Below, in pieces: positions 17,362 to 26,511 of a DNA stretch of 64,000 nt; the stretch's first letter is position 1; each line of letters opens with the position of its first letter. The position numbers and the translations under genes are program-made. This DNA is from Gemmiger sp. An87 (lineage in GTDB: Bacteria; Bacillota; Clostridia; Oscillospirales; Ruminococcaceae): contig NZ_NFHD01000011.1 in the NCBI RefSeq assembly GCF_002159185.1, positions 42,610-106,609 on the forward strand. Direction: 5' to 3'. The notes under the pieces are model-generated. The model was not told the DNA's origin. It saw only the letters and a program-made list of their open reading frames with translations, and ran no database searches.

Positions 17362-17849
17362 GATTGCTCCTTTCGCTTTGTTCGGTTGATGGCCGGATCT
17401 AAGCGAGAGGGCGGAGAACGGCAGCCGACGGAAAAACAGAAAAACCGACAAAAAACGCCCGCCCGCAAGTTGCGGGCAGGCACAAAGGAAATGTAAGAAG
17501 TATTTAGATGTACTGATAGTTCATAATCATGGTCGGAATATCCCGCTGGCGTATGCTGGCTTTTTTTGACTGCAAAGAGCTAGGCAAGTCGTAGCAAAAA
17601 ATAGACACGGCGGGACCTCCTTGATACCGCCGTATCCTTAAAAAAGGGTGACTTTAACACACCCCCCGTATTCTCATTTTTTGAAAAAAGAAAACGGCGG
17701 CCTTGATTTCTCAAAACCGCCGCTGAAATTATATTCAAAGTGTGAAAATTGATCTGCCCAGCGATGGTTTTTTTCTTTTCTGCCGCTGGGCAGATTTATT
17801 ATTGTTTTATTTGTATAGCTATCCTCTTTCCACTTCTTAATGTGCTATA
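17362..17849. other. Interval with hairpins upstream of the sigma-like gene
   Basis: No gene is seen. A CGGCGG/CCGCCG inverted repeat lies at about 17694-17722, with T- and A-rich stretches and an ACACACCCCCC tract near 17657. The 17752-17795 terminator serves the ABC transporter operon. Confidence 0.4.
17752..17795 (-). terminator. Terminator of the ABC transporter operon
   Basis: ATCTGCCCAGCG and CGCTGGGCAGAT are exact 12-bp arms around a 20-base loop. It lies 55 bp downstream of the permease stop at 17850. Confidence 0.7.
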
Positions 17850-18491
17850 TCACAAATCAACTTTATTGAAATGTTTTATAGACATATGATAGGCAAGTAA
17901 TAGGAACACCGTGTAGCAAAGGATGCCTACAGCCAATATAGGCAACTGCATCAGCAAATATTTCGGCTGATAACTGTCCAACCAAGCGAGCTCCGGTATA
18001 TGGGCGACTGCCTCCACCGCAATCATCAACACTACCATAGGGATTGATGCCAAAATAAAGGATCTTCCCGCCTTGTAACCGCTTTTATAAAATGTCGGAA
18101 AGAATACTAAATCAAAGACAGCGTACACGATAAGGCCGAAGCCATACCAAGCGAGCGTTGCATTCAGCCCTACGGGATTGTTTTCAATGTTTAGAGCATT
18201 GCGAAGAAAAGCGAATGGGATAGAAAATAGCAACTGAAATATCTGAACGGAAACAATCAGAAGGCATTTTCCCAAAACACTTTCGCGCTTTGTCACTGGA
18301 AGGATTGCAGTGTACCAAGCGTCATTCGTCTCACGCGCATTCAGAAATGTGATATAGGGTGCCAGACAGCCAAACATAAAGATTACACTATAGGGATAGG
18401 CTGGCACAAGAACAAGGCAACCTAAAAATGCAAACACAATCGAGGTTGGATGGGCAGCAAGTCTGATTTCCTTATACAGCAGCGTCATCAT
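17850..18491 (-). CDS. ABC-2 type transporter permease
   Basis: A 213-residue integral membrane protein with about six hydrophobic segments (for example SIVFAFLGCLVLVPAYPYS near residue 20 and LPILAVGILCYTVFLLLAY near the end). It begins inside the ATPase gene with ATG 18491 and a GGAG site 8 bp upstream. With the ATPase it forms a small exporter. An immunity or bacteriocin/peptide export role is common for such pairs, but the substrate is unknown. Confidence 0.85.
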   Translation of the reverse strand: MMTLLYKEIRLAAHPTSIVFAFLGCLVLVPAYPYSVIFMFGCLAPYITFLNARETNDAWYTAILPVTKRESVLGKCLLIVSVQIFQLLFSIPFAFLRNALNIENNPVGLNATLAWYGFGLIVYAVFDLVFFPTFYKSGYKAGRSFILASIPMVVLMIAVEAVAHIPELAWLDSYQPKYLLMQLPILAVGILCYTVFLLLAYHMSIKHFNKVDL

Positions 18492-19236
18492 CCCACTCAC
18501 TCCTTTCCGTCCGCAGCATGATTTCTTCCAGAGTGAGCGGTCCTATATCCTCTGGCGTTTTTAAATGCTCAAAAGAGCGCAGGAATGTGTCCTTGTCCGC
18601 ACTTTTCAGCACACGTCCATTCTGAATATAGGTGATGTCATCTGCGCATTTGTCTAAGTCAGAAGTAATATGCGTAGAAAACAAAATGGAACAGTTTTCG
18701 TTTTTCACGATTTGGCGGAAAATGTGCAGCAGCTCCTCACGGGATACGGGGTCAAGGCCCGAAGTTGGTTCATCCAGAATCAACAGCTCCGCATGGTGCG
18801 ACAGGGCCAGAGCAAGCAGATATTTTACTTTCATACCGTTTGAAAGCTCTTTGAATTTCTTGCTTTCATCTAAAGAAAAACGTTTGATGTACTTCTGGTA
18901 TTGCGCCTGATCCCAGTCAGTATAAAACTTTCGGGTAACAGCTGTAATGCTAGAAAGTTTCTTTAACGGGTAAAAATCAATCCCGCCAAATACAACGCCG
19001 ATTCGCTGCTTACACTCTTTTTCATACTGAATAAAATCCTTTTGAAAAATCTCCACGCTCCCACTCTCTGGGGACACCATATTGAGGATGCATTTTAAAG
19101 TCGTGCTTTTTCCGGCCCCATTTTTACCGATCAGCCCCATGATACGTTTGGGGGCAAGAGAAAAACTCACATCCTCCAGCGCAAATCCAGGATAATGCTT
19201 GTAAAGGCCCTGGACGCACAGCACAGCTTCCATCAT
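18472..19236 (-). CDS. ABC transporter ATP-binding protein
   Basis: A 254-residue nucleotide-binding subunit. Walker A GKNGAGKST lies near residue 37, the signature is degenerate (KELSNGMKVKYLLALALS near 130) and Walker B LLILDEPTSGLD is near 152, with a switch His in FSTHIT. The start overlaps the regulator stop (ATGATG over TGA) and the stop overlaps the permease start, so the three genes form one unit. It powers the ABC-2 permease. Confidence 0.92.
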   Translation of the reverse strand: MMEAVLCVQGLYKHYPGFALEDVSFSLAPKRIMGLIGKNGAGKSTTLKCILNMVSPESGSVEIFQKDFIQYEKECKQRIGVVFGGIDFYPLKKLSSITAVTRKFYTDWDQAQYQKYIKRFSLDESKKFKELSNGMKVKYLLALALSHHAELLILDEPTSGLDPVSREELLHIFRQIVKNENCSILFSTHITSDLDKCADDITYIQNGRVLKSADKDTFLRSFEHLKTPEDIGPLTLEEIMLRTERSEWDDDAAV

Positions 19237-19712
19237 TTTCTCTCCTTTTCATCTGGGACATCGGCAATATTCAAGGCAGTATTGAATAACTGAGCAATGC
19301 CCAAGAAAAATTCTTCTTTCATCAGGGCAATTCCTGGATGTTCCAGAGATTCATCCCCTAAAATGACCAGTTGATCTCCCGGCTTGATTCGGAACACTTC
19401 TCTGGCTTGTTTGGGAAGTACAATCTGTCCACGTTCGCCCACACGGACCGTACCAAAAATGTGTTTGCCTTTGGGTGGAACATTTAACCCGGTTTGTTCC
19501 TGATCGTGATGAATCAGGTCATTAAGCTCTACATTATATAACTGCGCCAGTGCGTCACAATTTACAATGTCCGGTACGGACTCGCCGGATTCCCACTTTG
19601 CTACGGCCTGGCGGGAGACACCAATTTGTTCAGCTACATCTTCCTGGGAGTATTTATTAAGCTGACGCAACATGGTTAAGTTACGAGCAATATTACTTTT
19701 CTGCTTTTTCAT
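19233..19712 (-). CDS. XRE-AbrB fusion regulator of the ABC transporter
   Basis: A 159-residue protein with an XRE HTH (YSQEDVAEQIGVSRQAVAKWESG, residues about 22-44). A SpoVT/AbrB-like swapped-hairpin domain follows (GTVRVGERGQIVLPKQARE near residue 90, then IKPGDQLVILGDE). The fusion of two DNA-binding modules is typical of regulators paired with small ABC exporters in Clostridia. ATG 19712 follows AAGAGGTG. It probably controls its own operon. Confidence 0.85.
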   Translation of the reverse strand: MKKQKSNIARNLTMLRQLNKYSQEDVAEQIGVSRQAVAKWESGESVPDIVNCDALAQLYNVELNDLIHHDQEQTGLNVPPKGKHIFGTVRVGERGQIVLPKQAREVFRIKPGDQLVILGDESLEHPGIALMKEEFFLGIAQLFNTALNIADVPDEKERK

Positions 19713-20014
19713 ACTTTTCGCACCTCTTAAAATCATTATATCCATTGACACACAGAAGTTCCACCAACCGATGTAAGCAAAAAATGTTATACTTAGTTGC
19801 GTAAAGCATCTCGTCACATTGGCGAGGGACATCATTATTAATCATGCCATGTTTTTCTTTACTTGTCTGCGACTATTAACAATTATATGCTTGGGCCGCT
19901 AAGTACAGCAAGGCTTTCACTTCAAAAACAGGAATTATATAAAGCAATAATATGAATTGAGTAGACATATCTAAAAGCAGAGGTGAACTGTAAAATGCAA
20001 TTGGGTGAATTAAG

Positions 20015-20371
20015 ATGGCAAAGAGACCTGTACCAAAATATGACTTCAAGGCGTTTGGAGCGGCAATTAAGGCGGCTCGTAAAGAACGCAAAGAAAGTCG
20101 CAAGCAAGTAAGCGATGAGATGTATATTTCTCCGCGCTATCTTGCCAATATTGAGAATAAAGGGCAGCATCCGAGCCTCCAAATTTTCTATGAGCTTGTT
20201 GCCCGTTACAATATATCGGTAGATCAGTTTTTCTTCCCGGATAATGAAGCCGAGAAGTCCACGCAGCGCCGTCAGCTTGATACACTTTTGGACAATATGA
20301 GCGATGCCGGACTCCGGATTGTGGCAGCTACCGCAAAAGAAGTAGTGGAAGTTGAAAGCGAAAAAGATTGA
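20015..20371 (+). CDS. XRE regulator upstream of mobilisation genes
   Basis: A 118-residue protein with an N-terminal XRE HTH (FGAAIKAARKERKESRKQVSDEMYISPRYLANIEN), then LVARYNISVDQFF. The C-terminal 40 residues are helical. It stands divergent from the ABC operon and 260 bp before mobC. Regulation of mobC and relaxase is the likely role. The RBS is weak (GTGAATTAAG). Confidence 0.85.
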   Translation: MAKRPVPKYDFKAFGAAIKAARKERKESRKQVSDEMYISPRYLANIENKGQHPSLQIFYELVARYNISVDQFFFPDNEAEKSTQRRQLDTLLDNMSDAGLRIVAATAKEVVEVESEKD

Positions 20372-20459
20372 TTTTCTGATAAATGTTTGAACGCCGTAAC
20401 CTATGGTGGTTGCGGCGTTTTTCTTTGCAGATTTTCCCCTTGTAGTTGCCATTTGAGGT

Positions 20460-20633
20460 GTTGTGAATTGTAGTATTAGTAGAGGGCGAAACGGTTGGTA
20501 AGAAACGATAGCAAGCACAGCAAGTGAGTACCCACTTGCGATTTTTGGATTTAGGGAACCCTCCCCCCTAAACCCGAAAAATGCTTGTTGGGAACATCCC
20601 AAACCCTAATACGAAAAGAGGCGAGATACCACC
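20460..20633 (+). other. Putative origin of transfer upstream of mobC
   Basis: This 170-bp block directly precedes mobC and holds three compact inverted repeats: GCAAGTG/CACTTGC at 20520-20539, TAGGG/CCCTA at about 20552-20570, and TTGGGA/TCCCAA at about 20588-20602. Relaxase genes usually lie beside oriT, and short inverted repeats mark the nic region. The nick position is not assigned. Confidence 0.5.
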
Positions 20634-20963
20634 ATGGCAAACAGGAAACGGAACATCCAGGTGAAGTTCTATGTCACCGCCGAGGAAAAGGAGCTGATGG
20701 AACAGAAGATGGCCCAACTCAAGACCAAGTGGATCGGTGCCTACCTGCGGAAGATGGCGATAGACGGGTATATCATCTATGTGGACACCAGGGACATTAA
20801 GGAGATGAACAAGCTCCTGTCCGCCATTGGCCGGAACATCAATCAGATCGCCAAACGAGTCAACGCCGGAGGCCCCACCTATCAGGCCGACATGAAGGAA
20901 ATCCGGGAAAGGCTGGATCAGATATGGCAGTTACAAAGACGCATCCTATTAAGTCAACGCTGA
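20634..20963 (+). CDS. mobC: MobC-like relaxosome accessory protein
   Basis: A 109-residue protein with a ribbon-helix-helix-like N-terminus (RKRNIQVKFYVTAEEKELMEQKM) and the MobC core LLSAIGRNINQIAKRVNAGG near residues 62-81. It binds oriT DNA and assists the relaxase. The relaxase ATG lies inside the last 40 bp, so translation is coupled. Confidence 0.92.
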   Translation: MANRKRNIQVKFYVTAEEKELMEQKMAQLKTKWIGAYLRKMAIDGYIIYVDTRDIKEMNKLLSAIGRNINQIAKRVNAGGPTYQADMKEIRERLDQIWQLQRRILLSQR

Positions 20964-22267
20964 AAGCGGCGATTGACTATATCTGCAATCCTGACAAGAC
21001 GGACGGGAAACTGCTAGTGTCCTCCTTTGGCTGCGCCGCCGAGACCGCTGACATTGAATTTGAATGGACACGCCGTCATGCCATCGACAAGGGTACGCAC
21101 TTGGGCCGCCACCTGATCCAAGCCTTTGAGCCTGGGGAGGTCTCCGCCGAGGAAGCCCATGAGATCGGGATGCAGTTGGCAAAAGAAATATTGGGTGGCA
21201 AGTACGAGTTTGTACTTACCACCCATATTGACAAGGGACATATTCACAACCATCTGATTTTTAATGCGGTCAGTTTCACCGACCACAAGCACTACCATTC
21301 CAACAAGCGCAGCTATCACGAGATACGCCGGGCCAGCGACCGGCTGTGCAAAGAACACGGCTTGTCCGTCATCGTCCCTGGCCAGAATAAGGGCAAGAGC
21401 TACATTGAGCATCAGGCCGCACAGAACGGCACCAGCTACAAGGCAAAGCTGAAAGCCTCCATCGACCGGCTGATCCCCGTGTCCTCCAGCCTGGAAGATT
21501 TGCTTGTCCGGTTGCAGCGAGAAGGATACGAGATCAAGCGGGGAAAGTATATCTCCGCCAGGGCGCCGGACCAGGAACGGTTTACCCGGCTCAAAACCCT
21601 GGGCACCGATTATACAGAAGAAGCCGTTGCCTCCCGGATTGTCGGAGGCCCCCGTCCCTCCAAGCAACCCCGGCAGCGCGGCGAAAATGTCAACCTGCTC
21701 ATTGATATTCAGAACAACATCAAGGCTCAGCAGAGCGCCGGATACCAGCGGTGGGCAACCATTGAGAATCTGAAACGGGCGGCCGCCACCATGAACTTTC
21801 TCACCGAACATGGCATCAGCAGCTATGAGGAATTGGTGAAACAGTGTGACGACGTTGCCTCCGTATCCATTCGTACCAGGGAAAACCTGCGGGATACAGA
21901 ACAGCGGATCGCCGACCTTGCCATCCTGGGGAAGCAGATAGACACCTACCGCAAGCTGAAACCTGTCTATGACCGATACAAGGCATCAAAGGACAAGGAA
22001 AAATTCCTGCGTGGCTTTGAGAGCGAGATCATCTTGTTTGAGGCGGCAGCCAGGGAGATCAAGAAAGCCGGGCTCACCAAACTTCCTTCCGCCGAAAAGC
22101 TGAAAGCGGAACTAAATGAGCTCACTGCTCGCAAGACCGCCCTGCAAGCAGAACTTCGGAAGATACAGCGGGAGGAAAAGAAATATGACACGCTTCGGAA
22201 GAATGTAGATACTATACTAAAAAATTCTATTCCACAAAAAGATATAATCGAACAGGAACTTTTGTAA
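20924..22267 (+). CDS. MobA/MobL-type relaxase (MOBP-like)
   Basis: A 447-residue relaxase. The N-terminal TrwC/MobA-like fold shows THPIKSTLKAAIDYI at residues 5-19 and the metal-binding HIDKGHIHNHLIFNAV near residue 105. A SYHEIRRASDRLCKEHGLSVI segment and a long coiled C-terminus follow (about 260-440). It nicks oriT and pilots the DNA strand through the conjugation pore. The Tyr nucleophile is probably in the N-terminal motif. It is immediately downstream of mobC. The last 20 residues become AT-rich, marking the border with the ABC-3C cargo. Confidence 0.93.
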   Translation: MAVTKTHPIKSTLKAAIDYICNPDKTDGKLLVSSFGCAAETADIEFEWTRRHAIDKGTHLGRHLIQAFEPGEVSAEEAHEIGMQLAKEILGGKYEFVLTTHIDKGHIHNHLIFNAVSFTDHKHYHSNKRSYHEIRRASDRLCKEHGLSVIVPGQNKGKSYIEHQAAQNGTSYKAKLKASIDRLIPVSSSLEDLLVRLQREGYEIKRGKYISARAPDQERFTRLKTLGTDYTEEAVASRIVGGPRPSKQPRQRGENVNLLIDIQNNIKAQQSAGYQRWATIENLKRAAATMNFLTEHGISSYEELVKQCDDVASVSIRTRENLRDTEQRIADLAILGKQIDTYRKLKPVYDRYKASKDKEKFLRGFESEIILFEAAAREIKKAGLTKLPSAEKLKAELNELTARKTALQAELRKIQREEKKYDTLRKNVDTILKNSIPQKDIIEQELL

Positions 22268-22327
22268 GAAGAAAGCGAAATGATTCCACACTCAACACAA
22301 ATTCTTCATATCTAATTCAAGGGGCTT

Positions 22328-24391
22328 TTATTCTGATTCTTCTGCAGAAACTGAGTCCGCAAGGCGTTTGAATGCTTTATCTAAAATTTCTAGTTTATGA
22401 TATTTTTGAGCATCCAACCCATCAATAATTTGAATAAGCTCATGGCTGTTAAGGGTAATGGCCATAATTATTTGGCTTTTTGACCCAATTTCTGTTGCGG
22501 AAAGAATAAAACTATTCATATCCTCTGAAACAATACTTTGCTGAGCCGGTTCATCAAAAATAATAATTCCTGGATGATTGCCCTCTTTTTCAATTGAAAC
22601 TTGCAGTAGAGCTAAGGTAAACGCCCAAATTGTCCTGATCCCATCACTTGCCGAGGAATCGAATTTCATGTCAAACCCGTCAATAGTCGGGAGCAAGGAT
22701 TCTTCTGATATTTCTATTCCGTCTAGACTTGCCAAACTGCTGTAATGATATCTTTGCAGGTTTTTTATAAAATACGATTTTAATAATTTGATCTTACACG
22801 AATCAGATTCGGAAAGACCTTTTTTAGGCAAACGTTTTTTTCGATCCAGATAGCTACTCCAGCGATCCGACAGATGAGCAAGATCATCTCGAAAAGAGAT
22901 AAAAGCGTCTTGCAAATTTCCCAATCGTTCTATTTGCTTTGATATTTCTATCTTTTTAAGTATTATTGCTTCGGATGCATCGGTATCTGTTGATGTAAAT
23001 AAATCTGAGCGAATGGTCTGCGCCAATCGGCGGAGTGTTAGTAACCTGCTTTCGTAATCCGTTTTTTCGCGCTGTAGAGCATCCCGAGAATTTTTACGGC
23101 TATTGAGTGAAAACTCCAACATACTTTTTTGAGCTTTAAGATGCCGAATGTTTTCTTCAATATTCATAAAACCGCTACACGGGTTTGCTTCTAAAAGATT
23201 ATCCTGTATTGGTTGCTTACAAGTTGGGCAAATACTTGTACTAATCTGCCCATTGCTAGCTTCTGATCCAAATTTTTGTAATCTAGCTGCATCCTCATTA
23301 TTTCTTATATCATCAGAAACAAGTTGAATGTCTGAAGTTAAACGGTGGATTGCTTCATCTATAACAGATAGCTTGTATATTAATTGTTTCACAATTTCTT
23401 CGAAAGAGAGTATTGCGGATTCGGTTTCAGACAATTCCTTGTTAAGTGATTCAAAATTATCTGTTACTCGTGGCTTTAATTGGCGCAATGAATTATGCTG
23501 AGCTTCCAGTTGCCTGCTTCTTTCGCCTATGGTGGTACCTTCACTTGCTAAAACACCCATACGCTCAAGTTCCTTTTCCGAAAGCACACAAGGGAAAGGC
23601 GGAACATGGACGACATCGCAAGACTCAGTATATGCCTTCTTCTGGATATCTTGAACAAGGTGTTTCCATTCATTTTCAATGGCTACCTTTTCGTCGTTAA
23701 GGAGTTCTTTTTCTTTTTCATTTTTCAAAGTATCAAGGCCCAAAATGTATTCTACAACTCTTTTTTTGGATTCTCTAATACCGAATATAGGCATTCCTGA
23801 TAAAATATCGGACCAGCCATGTTTTTGCTCAATAAACATAGCTGAAAATATAATTTGCAAATATAATTTTCGCTCACTACCATCTGATGTGTGCACTAAG
23901 GGAAGGTTTAAATGTAAAAATTCTTCTAGGAAAGAATGAAACCCACGCCTGCTTGTAGCTGAATGCTGTATATTCACATAAAAGTCCTCAGACTCAATTT
24001 GAGGATTTTCAATTGTGTCATATTTTCCAAAATATACAGTAACAAGCCGATTATCTTTGTTTTCTGCTTTAATATTTCTATAAATTGTAATTACTTCGGT
24101 TCCATTGCTAATCTCGAGATAAGCTCCAGACTCTGTAACATTCCAAGAGGTCCCGTCATCATCTATCACATTTTTAAAAGCGGAGGTCATTACCTTACCA
24201 CCAATGCCTGCAACGCCACCTAGTATTTGTTCAAGGCCGAGGCAATAGTAGATTGCAGCAAGTATTGAACTTTTTCCACAAGTGTTTTCTTTGCTTGCGA
24301 CAAAGTTTAGGCCTTCATTAAATGATTCATCAATCCCGTACACGCCATTAACTGTATTAATTTCGACACGCAACCTATTAATCCGTAGCAT
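22328..24391 (-). CDS. ABC-3C system SMC/Rad50-like ATPase
   Basis: A 687-residue ATPase. The N-terminal Walker A reads ENTCGKSSIL near residue 36. Long coiled-coil arms flank a CPTCKQPI zinc-hook-like motif near 395. The C-terminal half has an ASDGIRTIWAF signature and Walker B IIIFDEPAQQS near 619. This layout is that of the ABC ATPase in ABC-three-component conflict systems. It starts inside the middle-component gene (13-bp overlap, GGAGGAATACGC site) and is last in the operon. ATP-driven sensing that licenses the nuclease component is the published model for the class; nothing specific to this operon is shown. Confidence 0.8.
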   Translation of the reverse strand: MLRINRLRVEINTVNGVYGIDESFNEGLNFVASKENTCGKSSILAAIYYCLGLEQILGGVAGIGGKVMTSAFKNVIDDDGTSWNVTESGAYLEISNGTEVITIYRNIKAENKDNRLVTVYFGKYDTIENPQIESEDFYVNIQHSATSRRGFHSFLEEFLHLNLPLVHTSDGSERKLYLQIIFSAMFIEQKHGWSDILSGMPIFGIRESKKRVVEYILGLDTLKNEKEKELLNDEKVAIENEWKHLVQDIQKKAYTESCDVVHVPPFPCVLSEKELERMGVLASEGTTIGERSRQLEAQHNSLRQLKPRVTDNFESLNKELSETESAILSFEEIVKQLIYKLSVIDEAIHRLTSDIQLVSDDIRNNEDAARLQKFGSEASNGQISTSICPTCKQPIQDNLLEANPCSGFMNIEENIRHLKAQKSMLEFSLNSRKNSRDALQREKTDYESRLLTLRRLAQTIRSDLFTSTDTDASEAIILKKIEISKQIERLGNLQDAFISFRDDLAHLSDRWSSYLDRKKRLPKKGLSESDSCKIKLLKSYFIKNLQRYHYSSLASLDGIEISEESLLPTIDGFDMKFDSSASDGIRTIWAFTLALLQVSIEKEGNHPGIIIFDEPAQQSIVSEDMNSFILSATEIGSKSQIIMAITLNSHELIQIIDGLDAQKYHKLEILDKAFKRLADSVSAEESE

Positions 24392-24860
24392 GCGTATTCC
24401 TCCAAATATCTATTAACTCTTTAATTCTTGACTCAGTGAGTTTTTTGGACAAATCCGTAAGTTCACTAATTTCAGTTACCATTAGGTCTCCAGCTAATTT
24501 GATTCGTTGCGCCAAGCCCTTACCCTGTTCAGTTAATTTATAATTGCCGGTTTTCTGCTGAATAATAAAACCATAAGCTATTGCATATGTAAGTGCTCTG
24601 TTTACTGCTGGATCAAATCTTACAATTACTGACTCATTTTTTCTTTCGGAAAAATTAATCAGATTATCCATGTTCTCTCTTGACAATAAAGCAAAAGATA
24701 TCATATGGATTTTAATTAAAGAACAAGAATTTCCCCACCCGCATATGTACATAATAAGACACAGCTGAGAAACTTTATAACTTATTCGATAATTGTAGGG
24801 AATCGCATCGGGCTTCGCATTAAAAACAATATCGGCTTGTACTGGAAATTCACCCATCAT
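24378..24860 (-). CDS. ABC-3C system middle component
   Basis: A 160-residue protein without catalytic motifs, with a winged-helix-like C-terminal half (LTYAIAYGFIIQQKTGNYKLTEQGKGLAQRI near residues 90-120). Size, position between the two other components and fold match the ABC-3C middle component, which bridges ATPase and effector. It overlaps the ATPase gene; AGGAG in the preceding gene's end provides its ribosome site. Confidence 0.75.
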   Translation of the reverse strand: MMGEFPVQADIVFNAKPDAIPYNYRISYKVSQLCLIMYICGWGNSCSLIKIHMISFALLSRENMDNLINFSERKNESVIVRFDPAVNRALTYAIAYGFIIQQKTGNYKLTEQGKGLAQRIKLAGDLMVTEISELTDLSKKLTESRIKELIDIWRNTHATD

Positions 24861-24863
24861 CCG

Positions 24864-25820
24864 TCATTCGCTCCTAAACTCCATAGAACAATCAGCCAAC
24901 CAGCTCGCGACAAGATCTTGTTTAAGCTCTACTATTGACGCTTGCGTAAGCATTGGCGAAAAGTCTTTTTCTAGTTTTGATTGAAATTCATTTAAAATAT
25001 CATTAAAAAGATTTTGGTTTAATTGCCGATTTGTATGCATTCGAGTTTTTAACGAAACTTCTCTTTTGTAACTCTGTTCGAGCTGATATAAATCTTCATA
25101 TATTTCAGGAAAATGAAGTTGTAAGTTATTCATTATTTCCATTCCAGAAATATAGAAGCCGATGTAAATACCAACTACTTCATTTAAATCGGGATTGTCA
25201 TCGCTGACTCTCATCACGGCTCCGACCTTCCGACGGATGTTTGCAACTTTTTGCGAATCACATTTCGACCAATCAGTTGTATCCTGATGCTGAATTGCCA
25301 GATTAAGCTTCATATCAGTAAGATTTGTACGAATAATTCTGCTAATCTCTGGTGTAAAATCCTCAGCAACCTTCACATAAATTTTGAAATTATCAGAAAT
25401 ATGGTCAAACAAACTAGGAGACTTCTTTTTTGCCGCCAATACTTCTTCCTGTTTTATTTGCGCATGAGCAAGGATGCGCGAATCCCTATACTCAGGTATA
25501 TTAAAATGCCATTCAACAATAGGGGGCACACCTAGCTTTTTTAATCGATCCCTATTATTCATTAACTTTTCAATGTCAGCGGTTAACTTGTTTCTTTGAT
25601 GTTCGTAGAGTTCTTTATCATCATACTCACGTTCAGGGCAATAACATTGATGAACGATTCCATTACATGTAAAGCCTTCAATTCCTGCGTCTCCGCCATG
25701 TACTGCTGGAATGGCAGTATAGTTTTGTGTTTGGTATTTTAGACGATAGCACCTCACGCAGAGATCTTCCCAGGCATCCCCATTCATATAGCCTTCAATA
25801 AATGGCATTATGCTACTCAT
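24864..25820 (-). CDS. ABC-3C effector: restriction-endonuclease-like domain plus C-terminal CTD
   Basis: A 318-residue protein. The first 70 residues resemble an Mrr-like nuclease core: WEDLCVRCYRL, then GGDAGIEGFTCNGIVHQCYCPE. The Asp and Gln positions fit a D-(x)-QxK pattern, but the Lys is Tyr here. The remaining 240 residues are helical and match the CTD of ABC-three-component systems. ATG 25820 is chosen because GAGGTG lies 9 bp upstream; GTG 25832 overlaps it. Cleavage of invading DNA or RNA is inferred; the altered QCY motif leaves activity uncertain. Confidence 0.75.
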   Translation of the reverse strand: MSSIMPFIEGYMNGDAWEDLCVRCYRLKYQTQNYTAIPAVHGGDAGIEGFTCNGIVHQCYCPEREYDDKELYEHQRNKLTADIEKLMNNRDRLKKLGVPPIVEWHFNIPEYRDSRILAHAQIKQEEVLAAKKKSPSLFDHISDNFKIYVKVAEDFTPEISRIIRTNLTDMKLNLAIQHQDTTDWSKCDSQKVANIRRKVGAVMRVSDDNPDLNEVVGIYIGFYISGMEIMNNLQLHFPEIYEDLYQLEQSYKREVSLKTRMHTNRQLNQNLFNDILNEFQSKLEKDFSPMLTQASIVELKQDLVASWLADCSMEFRSE

Positions 25821-26031
25821 AATATAATTCACCTCGTAGCTTATTTATCCCAATCGAATTTACATAACTAGGCTTGGAAGTCAATGCGTGATAATCTATA
25901 TAGAATTCGTTAGATTCCCCTAAATACTTAATCTTAACCAACTGGAACACCACATATGTTTGAGTGACTACAACTTCACGATGATATAGGAAGAACCTTT
26001 CTCCAATTTGAGGGGAAATTGAACTTTTCAT
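25813..26031 (-). CDS. Small first gene of the ABC-3C operon
   Basis: A 72-residue protein, beginning MKSSISPQIGERFFLYHREVVV, then a compact beta-rich body (IKYLGESNEFYIDY). No family is recognised and no membrane segment is present. ATG 26031 has AAGGGGGAT about 7 bp upstream; the frame's earlier ATG at 26055 has none. It is the first gene after the promoter at 26104-26131 and overlaps the effector gene. Antitoxin, adaptor or regulator of the nuclease are all possible. Confidence 0.7.
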   Translation of the reverse strand: MKSSISPQIGERFFLYHREVVVTQTYVVFQLVKIKYLGESNEFYIDYHALTSKPSYVNSIGINKLRGELYYE

Positions 26032-26103
26032 GTTAAATCCCCCTTTTGGATACATTCAATCAATTTAAAGAAAAAGTTGTGCTGGATATAACTTACCATT
26101 TTC

Positions 26104-26131
26104 ATTATAACAGAGTTGTATTTTTTTTCAA
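26104..26131 (-). promoter_or_regulatory. Sigma-A-type promoter of the ABC-3C operon
   Basis: On the minus strand, TTGAAA (26131-26126) and TATAAT (26109-26104) are separated by 16 bp. The first gene starts 73 bp downstream. Confidence 0.75.
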
Positions 26132-26165
26132 AGCTTGTTTATTCCTAAATCTCCATAATATAAAA

Positions 26166-26206
26166 GGAGCGCCACCACCGGATCACGAATCCGATGGTGG
26201 CGCTCC
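26166..26206 (-). terminator. Strong hairpin terminator of the ArdA operon
   Basis: GGAGCGCCACCA and TGGTGGCGCTCC form 12-bp arms with further pairing inside (GGATC/GAATCC). On the minus strand it is followed by TTTTATATT. It insulates the GC-rich transfer operon from the ABC-3C promoter. Confidence 0.85.
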
Positions 26207-26334
26207 CATTTTGCCTAAAGGTTAAAAATTTGTCGGTTTCTCTATGCAGAAACGCCCTGCCGCCCTACATGGGAAATCATACTGCCCCTACACGGAAAAG
26301 CCGATACAAGTGGTTTTATCACCAATTTTAAACT
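26207..26334. other. Short gene-free spacer
   Basis: Contains no credible frame; it only separates the terminator from the Cys-rich gene at 26335. Confidence 0.5.
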
Positions 26335-26511
26335 CTAATTCCTGCACTTTTTGGAGCGGCGGGAAAGATAGTGCGGACAGGACAACACCACCGCCCGGAA
26401 ACTCTGTTTGCAGGGATGGACACAGCCCTTGCAGAGCTTGTTATACTGGCGTCTGCCGTTCTCGCCCAGGAAGAACGCCCATTCCAGACGCCATTTCTTG
26501 CTCCGGCTCAT
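26335..26511 (-). CDS. Small Cys-rich transposon protein
   Basis: A 58-residue basic protein, MSRSKKWRLEWAFFLGENGRR first, then CKGCVHPCKQSFRAVVLSCPHY: four or five Cys that could form a zinc site. Its ATG overlaps the TGA of the ArdA fusion gene (ATGA), so it is coupled to it. Similar short proteins accompany ArdA in Clostridia conjugative elements. The function is unknown. Confidence 0.7.
   Translation of the reverse strand: MSRSKKWRLEWAFFLGENGRRQYNKLCKGCVHPCKQSFRAVVLSCPHYLSRRSKKCRN

Noticed and set aside
20460..20602. Inverted repeats considered as a CRISPR or transposon end
   Set aside because: Repeats are short, different from each other and lie just before mobC; oriT is the simpler reading.
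26166..26206. Long palindrome considered as an operator or oriT
   Set aside because: The T-rich tail on the minus strand and its position right after the ArdA operon make a terminator more likely.
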